64,000 bases of DNA, taken from positions 46,766,291-46,830,290 of the forward strand of contig OX419755.1 of assembly GCA_948567375.1 (NCBI GenBank). The letters run 5' to 3'. This DNA is from Lunularia cruciata. Taxonomy: Eukaryota > Streptophyta > Marchantiopsida > Lunulariales > Lunulariaceae. The notes under the pieces were generated by a model. The model searched no databases. It was not told where the DNA came from and saw only the letters and a list, made by a program, of their open reading frames with translations. Shown in pieces: positions 1-11,772 of the stretch (position 1 is the first letter of the stretch; each line of letters starts with the position of its first letter). Both the position numbers and the translations under genes were made by a program.

Positions 1-546
1 TTTTGGAAATATGGATTCAATATGACACAAGAATCACCTAAATTTGGTCTCTTGGTGAAGAGAACTAGCCTTGCAAAGTTGGTTCTCCAAACACCATGAT
101 GCATGAGATGTGACAAAATGAGAATTGTCACCATTGCTTGCTTAGACCTCCATGTGTTGTAAAATTGGCCTTGAAAGAGAGCTTGTAAGTCTGATCTAGC
201 AATTTGCATTGGATTTGCACTAGTGACTGCAAGGCAATACCCCTCTAAATTCTTACACAATCACATAGATTGCTCAAAGCTTCTTCAGAATTCAAAAATC
301 CAGAACTGTTTGTGTATTGCTTCAAAATGCACACGCATTACCTTGAAAGAAAGTTCTAAGCATGGTGCTTCTAGTGAGACCCCAATCACTCCATTTGCTT
401 AGGTATTGGCATAGATACAATCACTTGAAATTGCACTTCAAACCCTAAAATTTGCCAAAGATGACAACATTCAAATCCTTGTAACCTTTTGCATAGATGT
501 GCTCTTTGAGCATGCTTAATATAGAAAATTGAAAGATTTGTTCAAG
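1..546 (-). repeat. LINE 5' UTR fragment
   Basis: This stretch has no convincing gene. It is similar on the same strand to about 57300-57900 and 59820-60430, where the same sequence lies upstream of (minus-strand) LINE ORF1. Shared landmarks are the 'accctaaaatttgccaaagatga' type block near 440-465 and the 'catgcttaatat' block near 510. The similarity stops at about 546, where the LTR sequence of element A begins, so this is the left flank of a truncated insertion. Orientation is inferred from the copies that still carry ORF1. Confidence 0.6.
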
Positions 547-616
547 TACAAAGAGAAGTGGCCACGCAAGAAGAAGTGACCCCGAGCAATGGAGTGGAGT
601 ATCTACGGAAGATCGT

Positions 617-1716
617 GTGCCGATTGTTGGTGAAGTTAGAGCACAAGTAAATGCAGTCGACATGTCCGAAGGTGAAGACTGTATTGCAGGTATTGACCAG
701 ATTAGAAGAAGAAAACTCAGAGTTGAAGAAGAGTATAACCCGAGGTGCGGAGGAAAGGGAAGTGCTGCGAGCGGAGGCAGTGGTGAGAAGTCAGGTAATT
801 GAAGACCTGAAGAGAGAAGTCAGTTATCGAGAGGATCTGGTGAAGAAGAGTGACATAGCAAGGGAGAGACAAGTAGTTGAGTATGAGATCTTGAAGCAGC
901 AGTTTGTTGATTCAAGAGTAGAGGTAATCCATGCTATGGCAAGAGTAGCTGCAAAGGATCAAGAGCTCGATAGGGTGATGGAGAGTGTTGAGGAGAAGAA
1001 GCAACTTTGGCAACGAGAGTTGGCAGCACAATACAGAGAAGAAGACCAATTACGAGAGTTACTTCGTAATCAGGAAGAGAAGGTTGTTCAGAAGGAGAAG
1101 GAGAAGGAGTCGGTGAAAAGCCGAGTTTGAGGCGGAGTTGGCAATGTACCGGGAGGATTGGCTTGCAGATCGTGAACGTGAGAGGAAGACCAGATTGGAG
1201 CCATTGAAGGAGATAGTCCTCCAAATGAACGCAATGTTAAGTACTGAGGCCAACATTCGAATTGAAGAGACGAGGCTGCACGAGTTGAAATTGTTGGTGC
1301 AAGAGACAAGGCAAAGACAAGCAAAGGATACAGATATGAATGCCTTGTTGATTAGTCTCAGAACTCATGTAGACAGGAAGATCTTAGAAGAAGAAGATAA
1401 TATTGCGATTAGATTAGACTTGGTGAAAAAAGAGATAAAAAAGCTTTGGAAAGATGTTAGAGCGAAACCCAAAGTAGATAACATAGCAGTACAAATGTCT
1501 TTGGAGTTACCAGTGGAGACATTAGAGAAGAGTGGGTCAAGAGATGAAGAGTTAGATAGATTACCCACTAGTGGAATTTTAGATCAAGAAAGAGAATTGC
1601 TGGATCCGGTAGAAGAAGTAGAAGATATGAAACCTAAGGAAAAAGTAGTAGGAAGTAAAGTTACTTCGGGTTCGGGTTTGAAAGCCGAGAACGAAGTAGA
1701 CATCGGATCGGATTAG
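617..1716 (+). pseudogene. LTR-encoded ORF, coiled-coil part (5' LTR copy of A)
   Basis: The frame is open from 651 to 1130 and then, shifted by one base, from 1138 to 1716. The two pieces together give about 350 residues rich in Glu, Lys, Arg, Gln and Leu with heptad spacing (for example LEEENSELKKSI, DLKREVSYREDLVKK, EYEILKQQF), so a long coiled coil is likely. The frameshift is a run of four A where the element C copies have three, and it is also present in the 3' LTR of A. The C-terminal part is acidic and ends IGSD. No known family is recognised. The N-terminal half of the ORF is missing here because the LTR is truncated. Confidence 0.7.
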
Positions 1717-1829
1717 TAACAGTTCTGAGATTTGAAGAGGCAGATATGAAGAGGTGCATTGTCATTTTGGATCTGCAGGTTAGAAGAGTTGTTGAACGGT
1801 ATAGTTGTTAGAACTGTCAATTGCTTCAC

Positions 1830-1836
1830 TATTTAA
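1830..1836 (+). promoter_or_regulatory. TATA-like box in 5' LTR of A
   Basis: TATTTAA lies in a block (ttcacTATTTAAgagtgg) that is kept in all four LTR copies (also 11766, 19131 and 36574). It lies about 115 bp after the end of the LTR ORF and about 670 bp before the LTR end. This is the plausible start region of the genomic transcript and places the ORF in U3. Function is inferred from position and conservation. Confidence 0.5.
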
Positions 1837-2513
1837 GAGTGGCATTTGCAGTCTTATGTTGCTCAGTGCTCATAATTTCTGAGAATAGATAAAGCAAAGT
1901 GCTGTGAAGCAGTGCTTGTTGCTTGAGCTTGATTCCGAGTATCAACTTTGTGTCTATGTTTGTGAGTGTTTGGAGAAATTCGAAGTGCAAGTCAGTGTGC
2001 TTATTGGATGTTGGATTCCAGAACCTTGATCTTCATTCGGTGTGTTTGATCTTGAGTGAAGTGCAATGAAAGCAATGCCTTGACAGATCTGAGAGGAATT
2101 GTAGTGTTGGTAGTATTCTGCATTTGTGAGTGCAGTGCGAAGTTGATGTGAAGCAATTTTGATCAAGGAAGTTGTGCCTTCAGTGGAGGGGTGGAACACA
2201 ATTATGAGGCAAAGTCATTTTGTAGTGAAGTGTCGTTTTTGGGAGAGCCTGAATCATCACAATCAAGATTGTTTGGAAAGAATTGAAGGATTTTTGATTA
2301 AGGAGTGTTACTTTGTGACAAGACTGCAAGTCAGTGCTTGTTACTCTCTTCTGGGTGTGGTTTCTACCTAAGAGACTAAAGAAGAACTCAAGAATAATTA
2401 AAATTGTTACTTTGCTTTGTATTTGACCAATTCTGACTCGTATCTTTGCGGGAACAAACTTTACTTACCCAATTACCGCAAAATTGATATTTTCCGGGTT
2501 GTCACATGATTTT

Positions 2514-2530
2514 TGGTGTTGTTGCCGGGG
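2514..2530 (+). promoter_or_regulatory. Primer-binding site (tRNA-Asp type)
   Basis: TGGTGTTGTTGCCGGGG lies seven bases after the LTR end. The element C copy reads TGGCGCCGCTGCCGGGG (minus strand, 35871-35887). Both resemble the complement of the 3' end of plant tRNA-Asp (TGGCGCCGTTGCCGGGG), used as primer by many plant Ty3/gypsy elements. The three differences in A are C-to-T changes, as expected from decay of methylated cytosines. Confidence 0.8.
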
Positions 2531-2708
2531 ATACAATCTTTGGAAGTGGAAGAATACGAAGCCAAATTCAAAACTGGGTATCAACGCAATATGAATGTCT
2601 ACATTGAGAGAACAACGAGAAGAGAGAGCTCAAAAATGAGCACTTCAGCGTGAAGAAGACAAACATCTGAACGTCCCATCCACTGTTGACAAAACTGAAT
2701 GAGAGGCA

Positions 2709-4105
2709 TTGGATTTTCAACTCCTTCACAAAGTGCAAGAAGCCCTGCGAGAACTTGACCACAAGAAACGCAAAGGTGGTTGGCAAGGCTACTTCGCATC
2801 TCCTTCTTCGTCCAAGAAGAAGAAAGAAACAAGTGGGCAAACATATGCATTGCGGCCTAGTACACCAACTTCCCCTAGAGCTGTAAAGGAAGTTGTGTCC
2901 TTGAAGAACTTTGTTCAAGAAAAGACAGCACGAACACTTACTGAAGACGAGTGTCAACATCTTCTACGAACAATTCCTCGGTTGTCCCGAAGGAATTTTG
3001 AAGAACCAATCGAAGGTGTTCATCCTGAATCTTCCACTTGGGTTGAAGTCGACACCCTCATAGCAGAAATTGTCGAAGAAGACCTTACCTTGAATTTGAC
3101 AAATTGGAACCCTTGGGCTGACAACACGGTGTCAATACCAGCCAATCCTTCAAGTTCAGCAGTACCTCAGCCGATCCCAGTGCATCGAACGATGACTTCC
3201 TTGCCTGTCATCCGACACATCTATTAGAAGTACAAGGGGATAGAACAAGACAAAGACCCCGATGAATTTATTGAATAATTTGAAGTTATCTCCTTTGCTA
3301 ACAAGGAGCATGACTCGGCGGATCGACTAAGAATTTTCCCAAGTTTGCTCCAAACAAAAGCTCGAAGCTGGTACACCCATGTGACTTAGAAGGGGTTCGT
3401 ACCAGCAGACTGGGCAGACTTGCGAAACAACTTCATGGAACAATTTCGGGAGGTTGATTACGACACGAGTGTCTTTGCGGCACTCAATGATTTAGACCAA
3501 TGCAAGAAGGAGAAGTTGAGAGACTACTCTGAGCGGTTCATGGCCCTATTGAACCGAGTTCCCAAGCAATCGGGGGTGGTGCGTTACTCCGATGCCCAAG
3601 CCATTACATAGTTCCTTGGAGGACTTTCACCAGAGATACAAATCTTTGCAAGGGAGAGGAATGTAACTTCCTTGGACAAAGTACTCAAACATGTCGCTCG
3701 TTACAAAGCGGCCCACTCTCACTCTGCCGATAACCGGAGAAATCGGGAGAAGAAAGGCAAGAAGCCCAGAAGGAGAGCTTTGCGCAGTACATCCCCTTCT
3801 TTGGACGAATCCTCTACGTCTTCGAGCTCTTCTTTGGAATCCGAAGAAGAATCAAAGCCAAGACAAGTCAAAAGACGTGGAGACAAGAAACCAATAACTC
3901 CTCCAACAAAGAGTGTAAATAAAGCGGATACCAAGCTGGATGCCCTCATCAAGGAGTTTTTGGATTTCAAGATCTAGATAATTGGGGCCAGAGATAAAAG
4001 GAAGGCCCCAGCATTTGGGAGATCGAATGTATGGTTCACCGCATGTGGCAAATCAGGCCATGCCAACACGAAATGCAATACTCGTAATGCATTCCCGGTG
4101 TAGCA
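2709..4105 (+). pseudogene. gag: gag of element A (broken)
   Basis: A single frame runs through 2709-3227, 3420-3611 and 3672-3977, interrupted by stops near 3225, 3279, 3388, 3609 and 3975. It encodes the virus-like particle protein. A capsid-type Retrotrans_gag region is recognisable around 3240-3660 (RIFPSLLQTKARSWY, WADLRNNFMEQF, YSERFMALLNRVPKQSG). A basic and serine-rich stretch follows (3720-3960). A first CCHC zinc knuckle lies at 4036-4077 and keeps C-G-K-S-G-H but has lost its first Cys; the element C copy is intact (CTTCGKSGHANTEC). The N-terminal 170 residues are not recognised. Confidence 0.8.
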
Positions 4106-4281
4106 AATTGATTGTGTTCTAGGATGGAACCAAGATGAGGATGACGAGGTTGTGTACCAACGCAAGAAGTACAGCCTCAAGCGAGCACATTGTATCAAGG
4201 TCCGAGGTTTGGACCAAGGGAGTATAACCCTAATGCTCCTCCACAAAGACCACCGATGTCAACCAAAATTGCCCTTAGAAT

Positions 4282-5523
4282 GTTGCACCCGGAGCTTGTT
4301 ATAATTGTGGCTCGATGGGACATTGGTCCCCAAACTGTCCCGAGCCAAGAAGGCAAATTGGGTATGTTCCCCTGTGAGGAAATTGTAAAGGATCGGGGCA
4401 CGGGCAACCAATGTCCTCACCCAGCAAACCCGAAGCCGCCTGTAAAGTATGTACAGACCCCGTTGAGCGTGCAGCACTTCAGCCAAAGGGGGATACTAAT
4501 GTAAATTGCATCACTCTTGAGGAAGAAAGACCTCAAGAAGGGAGTCTGGCCTCAGAAGGAGAATGGCCGGACCTTGATATTTTGAAAGTTGAGACACGCT
4601 CTAGCAAGAAGAAGCGTGATCCCAAAGAACTGAGTACAACCTCGTCGTCTTCTAGAAAGGCAAAGAGACTGCGCCCAAAGGCAATTCTTTCTACCAAGGA
4701 GGAAAAGATCCTCGCAAAAGCCAAAGCTAAAGCCTTGCAAAAAGAACTAAAGGAGGCATTACTCAGGACTCGGGAACTGAGTTTGGAAGAGGAGACGAAG
4801 ACAAAGTCTCCAGTTTTTCCGGCGGACATCCGATCCAAAGTAAAGGGTCTGATCCAAGCCGAGGTGGGCCAACCCGAGGAACCTTGGGTTAAGGCCATCA
4901 GCAAGCCCGTCACTATTTTGAAGCGTCTCGAAGTCAAGAGGGAACATGGAGAAACTTTGGACCCAAAGCCAAAGGCAAAGACGGTCAAATTGGGAGGAGT
5001 TCCCCAATATGATATTGTAGCAGATTTGGCAGCCACAAATGCCAACGTTACATTCAAGCATTTGTGGGAAGATAATAAGCTATACAAGAGGCAGCTGAAT
5101 TTGGCCCTCAAGAAGGTGAGGTTGATGTCAAAGAAAGACCTGCCTGCTATCTATCGTATTGAGCAAGAAGATTTAGGATCTCCCAAGGTAGACATGGAGA
5201 TTGCAGGGTGCATGATCACATCGATACCCATTGACTTTTGGTCCGGTGTGAATGTCATGACCAAAGATACTGCGAATCAACTCGGGTATCACACGTTTGA
5301 ACCAACCTCCCGAGTGTTGAAGTTTGCAGACCAAACTAGGAGATAGCCTTTGGGCATGCTATCAAACATCACCACGATCATTGAAGGGTACCCTTCAAGT
5401 TGAATTACATCGTGTTGTGACCAGTGACAAAGACTGGTTACCCTCTGTTGATTGGCAGACCTTGGTTGTATAGCGCCCAAGTTGTGGTGGATTGGCATCA
5501 GCAGAAGTTAAGATTCAAGAACA
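4282..5523 (+). pseudogene. gag C-terminus and aspartic protease of element A (broken)
   Basis: A second zinc knuckle, CYNCGSMGHWSPNC (4297-4338), has perfect CX2CX4HX4C spacing. A third, degraded one near 4372-4420 is better seen in element C. A long charged linker rich in Lys, Glu and Ser follows (open 4411-5346). The retropepsin region begins near 5190. Its active-site triplet, D-S-G in element C, is D-F-W here (about 5232), so this protease is inactive. The second half (LIGRPWLYSAQVVVDW, 5445-5493) is in another frame after a TGG-to-TAG stop at 5344 and a shift near 5400-5420. Confidence 0.75.
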
Positions 5524-6838
5524 TTTCATCCAAAGATCAGAAGCTGGTGACTATGAGTTGGATGAAGGTTCCCTATCTCGGGGAAACAAGTTCGTTGGAA
5601 GAGGAGGACGAATCCAAAGACTCATCGTCTTCGTCCTCAGGCAAATCCGAAGATGAAGTCCAAGTTAATTACTTGGAATGCTACGAGGTGGATGTTGAAG
5701 ACGAAGATCCATATGACCTTGCCTTGGGTGAGCCTGACTTGGAGAAAGGGGGTTTGATGGCAGCTCGCCTTGGATTAAGCCAAGTAAGCCACGTTGAAGG
5801 AGTCATCAACCCCAATGACTGTCAAGATGATTTATTAACTAAAGGAAAAATTTTAAAAATTTCAAAGATAGTTACTTCGGATGAGTTGGCAGGATACACT
5901 GCCCTGTTTATAGAATTCCAAGATGTATTTGCCTGGTCAATTGATCAAATGCTGGGTATTCCACAAGAATTTGGAGAACACCGGATTGATTTGATTGAAG
6001 GTGCAGTTCCGGTTTGGCAGCGACAATACCGCCTAAACCCAAAGTACTCTCTGTTGGTGAAAGATGAAATCGACAAGTACTTAGGGGCCGGAATCATCTT
6101 CCCTATCTTAAGCAATGAATGGGTTTCCCCCATTGTCATTGTCCCAAAGAAGAAAACAAGGAAGATCCGAGTGTGCCAAGCTTCCGGAAGTTGAATGCAA
6201 TCACAAGGAAAGATCATCATCCCTTGCCTTTTATCGATACAATTTTAGATCAGGTAGCTGGGCATCCTTGTTATAGTTTTCTCGATGGATTTTCAGGGTA
6301 CAATCAAGTATCCATTCAAGAAGAGGACAAGGATAAAACTACATTCACGACCAATTGGGGCACTTTCGCTCACAATCAAATGCCCTTTGGGTTGTGTAAT
6401 GCTCCCGCTACTTTCCAGCAGATGATGAATTCAATCTTCAAAGATTTCCTGCGCAAATTTGTGGAAGTTTTTATTGATGACTTTTGTGTGTTTGGGCAAA
6501 GAGATGTACATTTAGATTACCTTTGCCAAACGTTTGAAAGGTGTCGTTTTGCCGGCTTGTCATTACACCCGGAGAAATGCTTCTTCGCAATGAAGGAGGG
6601 AATTCTTCTAGGGCATAGGGTGTCAAGCCGAGGTATTGAAGTCAATGTTGAGAAGGTCAAGATAATTGCAGCTTTGGAATCCCCGAAGAACATCCGGGAG
6701 CTGAGAGCCTTCTTGGGACATGTCGGATATTACAGACGCTTCGTGTCAAACTATGCAATGCTTGTTGCACCACTTACAAATCTTCTGAAGAAATCCAAAG
6801 ACTATCTGTGGGAAGCAAATCAAAAAGAAGCTTTCTAG
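5424..6838 (+). pseudogene. pol: Reverse transcriptase of element A (one frameshift)
   Basis: This is the Ty3/gypsy RNA-dependent DNA polymerase. The frame opens at 5424 with a protease-RT linker carrying acidic serine-rich tracts. The RT fold starts near 5985 with the EHRIDL and RLNPKY blocks, then SNEWVSPIVIVPKKK, LPFIDTILDQVAG, FLDGFSGYNQVSI, the catalytic FIDD box (6470-6481) and the thumb (LRAFLGHVGYYRRFVSNY). One base is missing near 6179 compared with element C (CAAGCTTCC against CAAGACTTCC), which moves the frame; the second frame runs 6119-6838. It continues into RNase H after a CAG-to-TAG stop at 6836. Confidence 0.9.
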
Positions 6839-7336
6839 GTGTTGAAGAAGAAGTTGGTTGAAGCACCAGTTATGAGGGCCCCAAATTGGGACATCCCTTT
6901 TCATGTATTTGTGGACACTTTGTCCATGGCCATCGGAGTCGTCTTAAGTCAGAAGGACAAGAAGAAGAAGGACTACCCGGTATATTATGCCAGCCGACAA
7001 CTTTCAGTTTCTGAAAAGAACTATTCAACAACTGAAAGAGAAGCCCTCAGAATGGTGTATGCCTGCAAGAAATTTTGTCATTATTTGTTGGGGTATGAGT
7101 TTTTCTTCTATGTTGACCATTACGCATTGCAACATTTGGTCAAGAAGGCAGATTTATCTGGGCAAATTGCAAGATGGATCTTGTTGTTACAAGAGTTCAC
7201 GTATACTGTAAAAGTGAGGAAGGGAGCTTTGCATTCAAATGCGGACTTCCTGTCCAGGTTAGAAACTCAAGACCAGGAGTGGGAAATTGACGATCAGTTC
7301 CCTGATGAAGAGTTGTATCACTTATCAGCAATGTGA
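6839..7336 (+). pseudogene. pol: RNase H of element A
   Basis: This domain removes the RNA strand of the RNA-DNA hybrid. It is in the same frame as RT. Visible motifs are the first catalytic Asp in FHVFVDTLS (about 6905), PVYYASRQLS, the Glu in TTEREAL, the Asp in FYVDHYALQHL, and the last acidic motif in NADFLSR (about 7240). The domain is open throughout, with a stop at 7334 just beyond it. The spacing and the KKADLSGQIARWILLLQEF block are typical of plant Ty3/gypsy elements. Confidence 0.88.
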
Positions 7337-8650
7337 AGTACAAGGTATGCAGCTGAATATCATTATCTGAATACTCTCCATTGTCCTGAGGGGATGGACC
7401 CGGAACAGCGGGCAGTCTTTCTCAGGAAAATGGGGTCGTACCAGCTTAAACACAACATTTTATTTAAGATGGGCGAAGACAAAGTACTTCGGCGATGCTT
7501 GGAGTCATACGAAGTAGGAGGAGTGATTGAATCTTTACACTCTAAAGCATCGAGAGGACACTATGCTCTGAAGAATACTGTAAAGAAGATTCTTTTGGCA
7601 GGGTATTGGTGGCCTACAATGTACAAAGACGTGCATGCTCATATCCAAAGCTGTGATACTTGTCAGAGAATGGGGAAGCCGACGGCTACTTCTCAATGGC
7701 CTTTGAGACCAATTTTGCCTTTGGCCCCATTTGAGAAATAGGGGATTGATTGTGTGGGTCCCATTCAACCAGTGACCCGAGTCACAAGAAAGCGATACAT
7801 TTTGGTTTGCACTGACTATGCTACCAAGATGGTCGAAGCTGAAGCAACTCGCAGAGATGATGCTGAAACTGTGGTGGAATTCTTCTTCCAAAACATCATC
7901 TCCCAATATGGGTGTCCTTTGGAATTTGTTAGTGACCAAGGAACACATTTTTTGAACTCTGTAATGGAAGCATTAACCAAGTACTTTCAGATTAAACATC
8001 GGAAGACGACTCCTTATAACCCAAAAGCAAATGGCTTAACGGAAAAAGCGATTGGGTTACTTTGTAAAATTTTGAATAAGGTGACTGTCAATTATGCCTA
8101 TGATTGGGATACAAAATTACCAGCCGTGTTGTGGGCATATCGAACGACAGAAAAGATTACAACCAAACAAACTCCATACTTCTTGACATATGGCTTGCAT
8201 CCCATACTACCGATTGAATTTGAAGTACCGACATATCGGGTTCTTTGCAAAGAACAAATGTCGGAAGAGGAAAGTCAGGATCTTCAGATTCATCAACTGA
8301 TGTGGTTAGAAGAGAAATGAGACGATGCAATGCAAACCACGAAAGAAGTACAAGCACAAAGGAAAGTCAGGCACGATAAGAGAATCAAGCCTATAGTTGT
8401 ACGTGAAGGGGATTTGGTTTTGTTATATGATAATCGCCGAATACTTTTTCCAGGCAAGTTGCATTTATGATAGATGGGTCCCTATTGAGTTCTTCATCTT
8501 TACAAAAATGGGTCCATGCAGCTTGTAGACTTGGAAGGTAATCCTTTTGCCACTCGAGTAAATGGGTGGAGAGTTTGGAGATATTCGACCATAGACTCAA
8601 AAGTTTCTAAGACACCCGAGGTCTATGTTTGCGGGGACGCTCACATTTGA
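7337..8650 (+). pseudogene. pol: Integrase of element A
   Basis: This domain inserts the cDNA. It stays in the RT frame with point stops at 7334, 7739 (Trp to TAG in PFEKWGID), 8318, 8468 and 8486. The N-terminal zinc-binding domain has the GHYALKN and CDTCQRMG blocks. The DDE core shows the first Asp in VCTDYATK (7813), the second in FVSDQGTHF and the Glu in NGLTEKA. The C-terminal domain has GDLVLLYDN, WMGPY and NPFATRVNG. There is no chromodomain. The terminal TGA (8648-8650) overlaps the first bases of the polypurine tract, so the internal region ends ten bases before the LTR. Confidence 0.88.
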
Positions 8651-8660
8651 GGGAGGGGTA
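8649..8660 (+). promoter_or_regulatory. Polypurine tract of element A
   Basis: GAGGGAGGGGTA directly precedes the TG that opens the 3' LTR. A purine run here primes plus-strand cDNA synthesis, so it fixes the true LTR boundary at 8661, well before the LTR ORF. In element C the corresponding site has been deleted. Confidence 0.85.
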
Positions 8661-9020
8661 TGTGGTGCCCACATTGTTTTGTTTTTTTTCAAAATAAAAG
8701 AGAAGAAGTGTATAGAGAAGTCGGATTGCGCCTGTATGGCCGAAGAAGGCGAAGAAAAGACTCTTCAGGATGAAACCCAAAGTAAAGTGACTTTGGGTCA
8801 TAAGGCAAAGTACTCGGAAATGCCCTGTCAACATACAACCTGAAGTAAATTGTCTTCATATCAGGGGAGCTCAACCCGAGGCGAAGACAGTCTAACAACC
8901 TTTTGTTGGGGTGAGAAATTCAAGAAGGGACCGTTCAAAAACCGGCGGTCCATACGCACGAAGGTTGATTGACAGTGACAGGTGCATGAAGGAGGTGTGA
9001 TTTCTCGGTAGAAACTCAAA

Positions 9021-11649
9021 GTGATGAAAGACAAAGAAGCGCAACTCTATAAAAATCAAACTTGCAATGACAAAATGTCGAGTAATTTTCTTTTGCCATT
9101 GAGAAGTCGTCTTGTAGGTGATTGTGGGAAGAGAAATAGAGTTGGAATCGCGTTAGTGCGTAAGGGAGAAGTTGCAAGATTGAAATCAAGAGATAGTGAG
9201 AAGGCAAAAGAGATGGGAGAAGGAAAGAAGAACTCTGAATTCACAGTGAGAAATCATGCAATTCGGAGGTTAGATGTAATAGCAAGGATCAAAGTCTTGA
9301 GCCAACTTTGGATCACGTTTCTGGCATTGAACTGGAATGTGAGCTTTCCAGGTTTCATGATAGAAATCATCGAGAGCAAGTGTCTCGATGGACCCAAGGA
9401 AGAAGGGAAGAGAGGAAATCCGGCTCGCTGGACTGAGTCGGATTGGAGACTCGTACTCGGGAAGGAAGTAGGCTTGGAGCACGGGGTAACATTCTTGGGA
9501 AAGGGAGAGATAGCTCAATAGACCCAAGAGGTGAGAGATGCCTTCTCATCAAAGCGGACAAAGAATGGGTACAAGGTTGAGAGCTACAAAGACCCTGTGA
9601 AGAGAGGGATCATGAGTGCATTGATGGCTATCCTGAAGCCGGAGAGAACCACTTATGTGATGAAACACCAAGCCGTGTTCTTTCACAAGCTTTTTGCAGG
9701 AGAACCAATCAATTGAGCGAGGTGTTTTCACTGGAGAACGAGGCAAATGGAGTGGAATTTGCGGGATAAGTCACCTCTACACTACATCGTGCCGTTTGCA
9801 ACACACTTCTACCTCGGGCTCAATTTGCTGAACTTGGCGGAGTGGATTCGGATGGTGTCGCACTTCCATCCTGATTTGCAAAAGGAAGTCGACGTCAAGG
9901 AGCAGCAATACATCTTGCAGATTAGGAGCACCGACGACTTCTACACAAAGATAGGGAAGAATGTGGAGGTCGTAGTGAGTACCCCAACTACAAAGAAGAG
10001 GAGTCGGCAAGGTGACGCCAAAGACATGAAGAAACCTCGGAAGACATGGAGAGGCAACCCGAGGCGAGGTATGGTGGTAATCAAGTCGGAGGACAAAGAC
10101 TCAGAAGGAGATGCCGAGCTCAAGATTGAAGACTCGGAACACGAGGAGGAGCCTAAGCTAACGGTGCAGAGTGGAGATACAAGTAGCGATAGGGATGAAG
10201 GGGGAGAAATGACATCGGTGCTAGCGGTTGAAGAATACAAAGAAGAAGTGCAAGCAGAGATGGAAGCCAAAGACAATACACAGTTGGAAGATGAAGTAAC
10301 TGTGCCTGAAGAGAAGAAGATCATAGTGCAGCAAGGAGTTTGCTCGAGACATAAGGTGAAGTGTGAAGCGGAGCCAAGTAAGGCAAAAGAAGGGGTAAGT
10401 GAAAGCTCGGGAAGTGAGGCTTCGATTCCGATACAAAGACTGTAGAGAAGAAGGCGAGTATTGGATGAACACAAAGTATGAAGAGAAGTGGCCACGCAAG
10501 AAGAAGTGACCCCGAGCGATGGAGTGGAGTATCTACGGGAGATTGTGTGCCCATTGTTGGTGAAGTTGGAGCACAAGAAGAAGGAAATGCAGTTGACATG
10601 TCCGGAGGTGAAGACTGTATTGCAGGTATTGACCAGATTAGAAGAAGAAAACTTGGAATTGAAGAAGAGTATAACCCGAGGTGCAGAGGAAAGGGAAGTG
10701 CTGCGAGCGGAGGCAGTGGGGAGAAGTTAGGTAATTGAAGACCTGAAGAGAGAAGTCAGTTATCAAGAGGATCTGGTGAAGAAGAGTGACATAGCAAGGG
10801 AGAGACAAGTAGCTGAGTATGAGATCTTGAAGCAGCAGTTTGCTGATTCAAGAGTAGAGGTAATCCATGCTATGGCAAGAGTAGCTGCAAAGGATCAAGA
10901 GCTTGATAGGGTGATGGAGAGTGTCAAGGAGAAGAAGCAACTCTGGCAACAAGAGTTGGCGGCATGATACAGAGAAGAAGACCAATTACGAGAGTTACTT
11001 TGTAATCAGAAGAAGGTTGTTCAGAAGGAGAAGGAGAAGGAGTCGGTGAAAAGCCAAGTTTGAGGCGGAGTTGGCAATGTACCGGGAGGATTGGCTCGCA
11101 GATCGTGAACATGAGAGGAAGACCAGATTGGAGCCATTGAAGGAGATAGTCCTCCAAATGAATGCAATGTTAAGTACAGAGGCTAGCATTCAGATTGAGG
11201 AGACGAGGCTGCACGAGTTGAAGTTGTTGGTGCAGGAGATAAGGCAAAGGCAAGTGAAGGATACAGATATGAATGCCTTGTTGATTAGTCTCAGAACTCA
11301 TGTAGACAGGAAGATCTTAGAGGTAGAAGATAATATTGCGATTAGATTAGACTTGGTGAAAATAGAGATAGAAAAGCTTCGGAAATATGTTAGAGCAAAA
11401 CCCAAAGTAGATAACATAGGAGTACAAATGTCTTCGGAGTTACTAGTGGAGACATTAGAGAAGAGTGGGTCAAGAGATGAAGAGTTAGATAGATTACCCA
11501 CTAGTGGAATTTCAGATCAAGAAAGAGAATTGCTGGATCTGGTAGAAGAAGTAGAAGATATGAAACCCGAGGAAAAAGTAGTAGGAAGTAAAGTTACTTC
11601 GGGTTTGGGTTTGAAAGCCAAGGACGAAGTAGACATTGGATCGGATTAG
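9021..11649 (+). pseudogene. LTR-encoded additional ORF (aORF), most complete copy on + strand
   Basis: One frame runs 9021-10967 with isolated stops (9519, 9714, 10443, 10728, 10965), then shifts by one at about 11050 and runs 11071-11649. About 870 codons in all. An upstream piece (8736-8843) may or may not belong. The N-terminal part (residues about 70-290) looks globular, with blocks RRLDVIARIKVL, LNWNVSFPGFM, MSALMAILKPERTTYVMKHQ and VPFATHFYLGLNLLN. A basic then acidic low-complexity middle (10000-10440) follows, then a coiled coil of about 350 residues. It is in sense after integrase, inside U3. No family is recognised; a remote relation to the plant-transposon or plant-mobile domains often found in plant gypsy elements is only a guess. 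Confidence 0.75.
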
Positions 11650-11765
11650 TAACAGTTTTGAGATTTGAAGAGGCAGATATGAAGAGGTGCATTGTCATTT
11701 CGGATTTGCTAGTTAGAAGAGTTGTTGTTGAACGGTATAGTTGTTAGAACTGTCAATTGCTTCAC

Positions 11766-11772
11766 TATTTAA
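11766..11772 (+). promoter_or_regulatory. TATA-like box in 3' LTR of A
   Basis: TATTTAA lies about 115 bp past the aORF stop and 675 bp from the LTR end, in the same context as in the other three LTRs. It marks the probable U3/R region. Confidence 0.5.

Larger units (their letters stand above)
547..2506 (+). repeat. 5' LTR of element A, 5'-truncated
   Basis: This aligns from about 547 to 2506 with 10477-12446, the last 1.97 kb of the 3' LTR, and ends with the same GTTGTCACA. The first 1.8 kb of the LTR (up to the equivalent of 10476) is missing and is replaced by LINE sequence. It contains the coiled-coil part of the LTR ORF (to 1716), a TATA-like box at 1830 and about 670 bp of presumed R and U5. 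Confidence 0.85.

Noticed and set aside
1138..1716. Initially read as a host coiled-coil gene
   Set aside because: The same sequence recurs in four LTR copies with retrotransposon boundaries, so it is element-encoded.
547..2506. Initially read as the 3' end of a separate upstream element arranged in tandem with A
   Set aside because: The polypurine tract at 8649 and the full 5' LTR of C show that this whole stretch is LTR, so it is just A's truncated 5' LTR.
4533..5111. 192-codon ORF on the minus strand
   Set aside because: It is the antisense shadow of the Lys/Glu-rich gag linker (many CTT/TTC codons give Leu/Phe/Ser on the other strand).
9941..10576. 211-codon Ser/Thr-rich minus-strand ORF
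   Set aside because: Shadow of the acidic middle of the aORF; similar shadows occur at 19402, 36845 and 37772 in the other copies.
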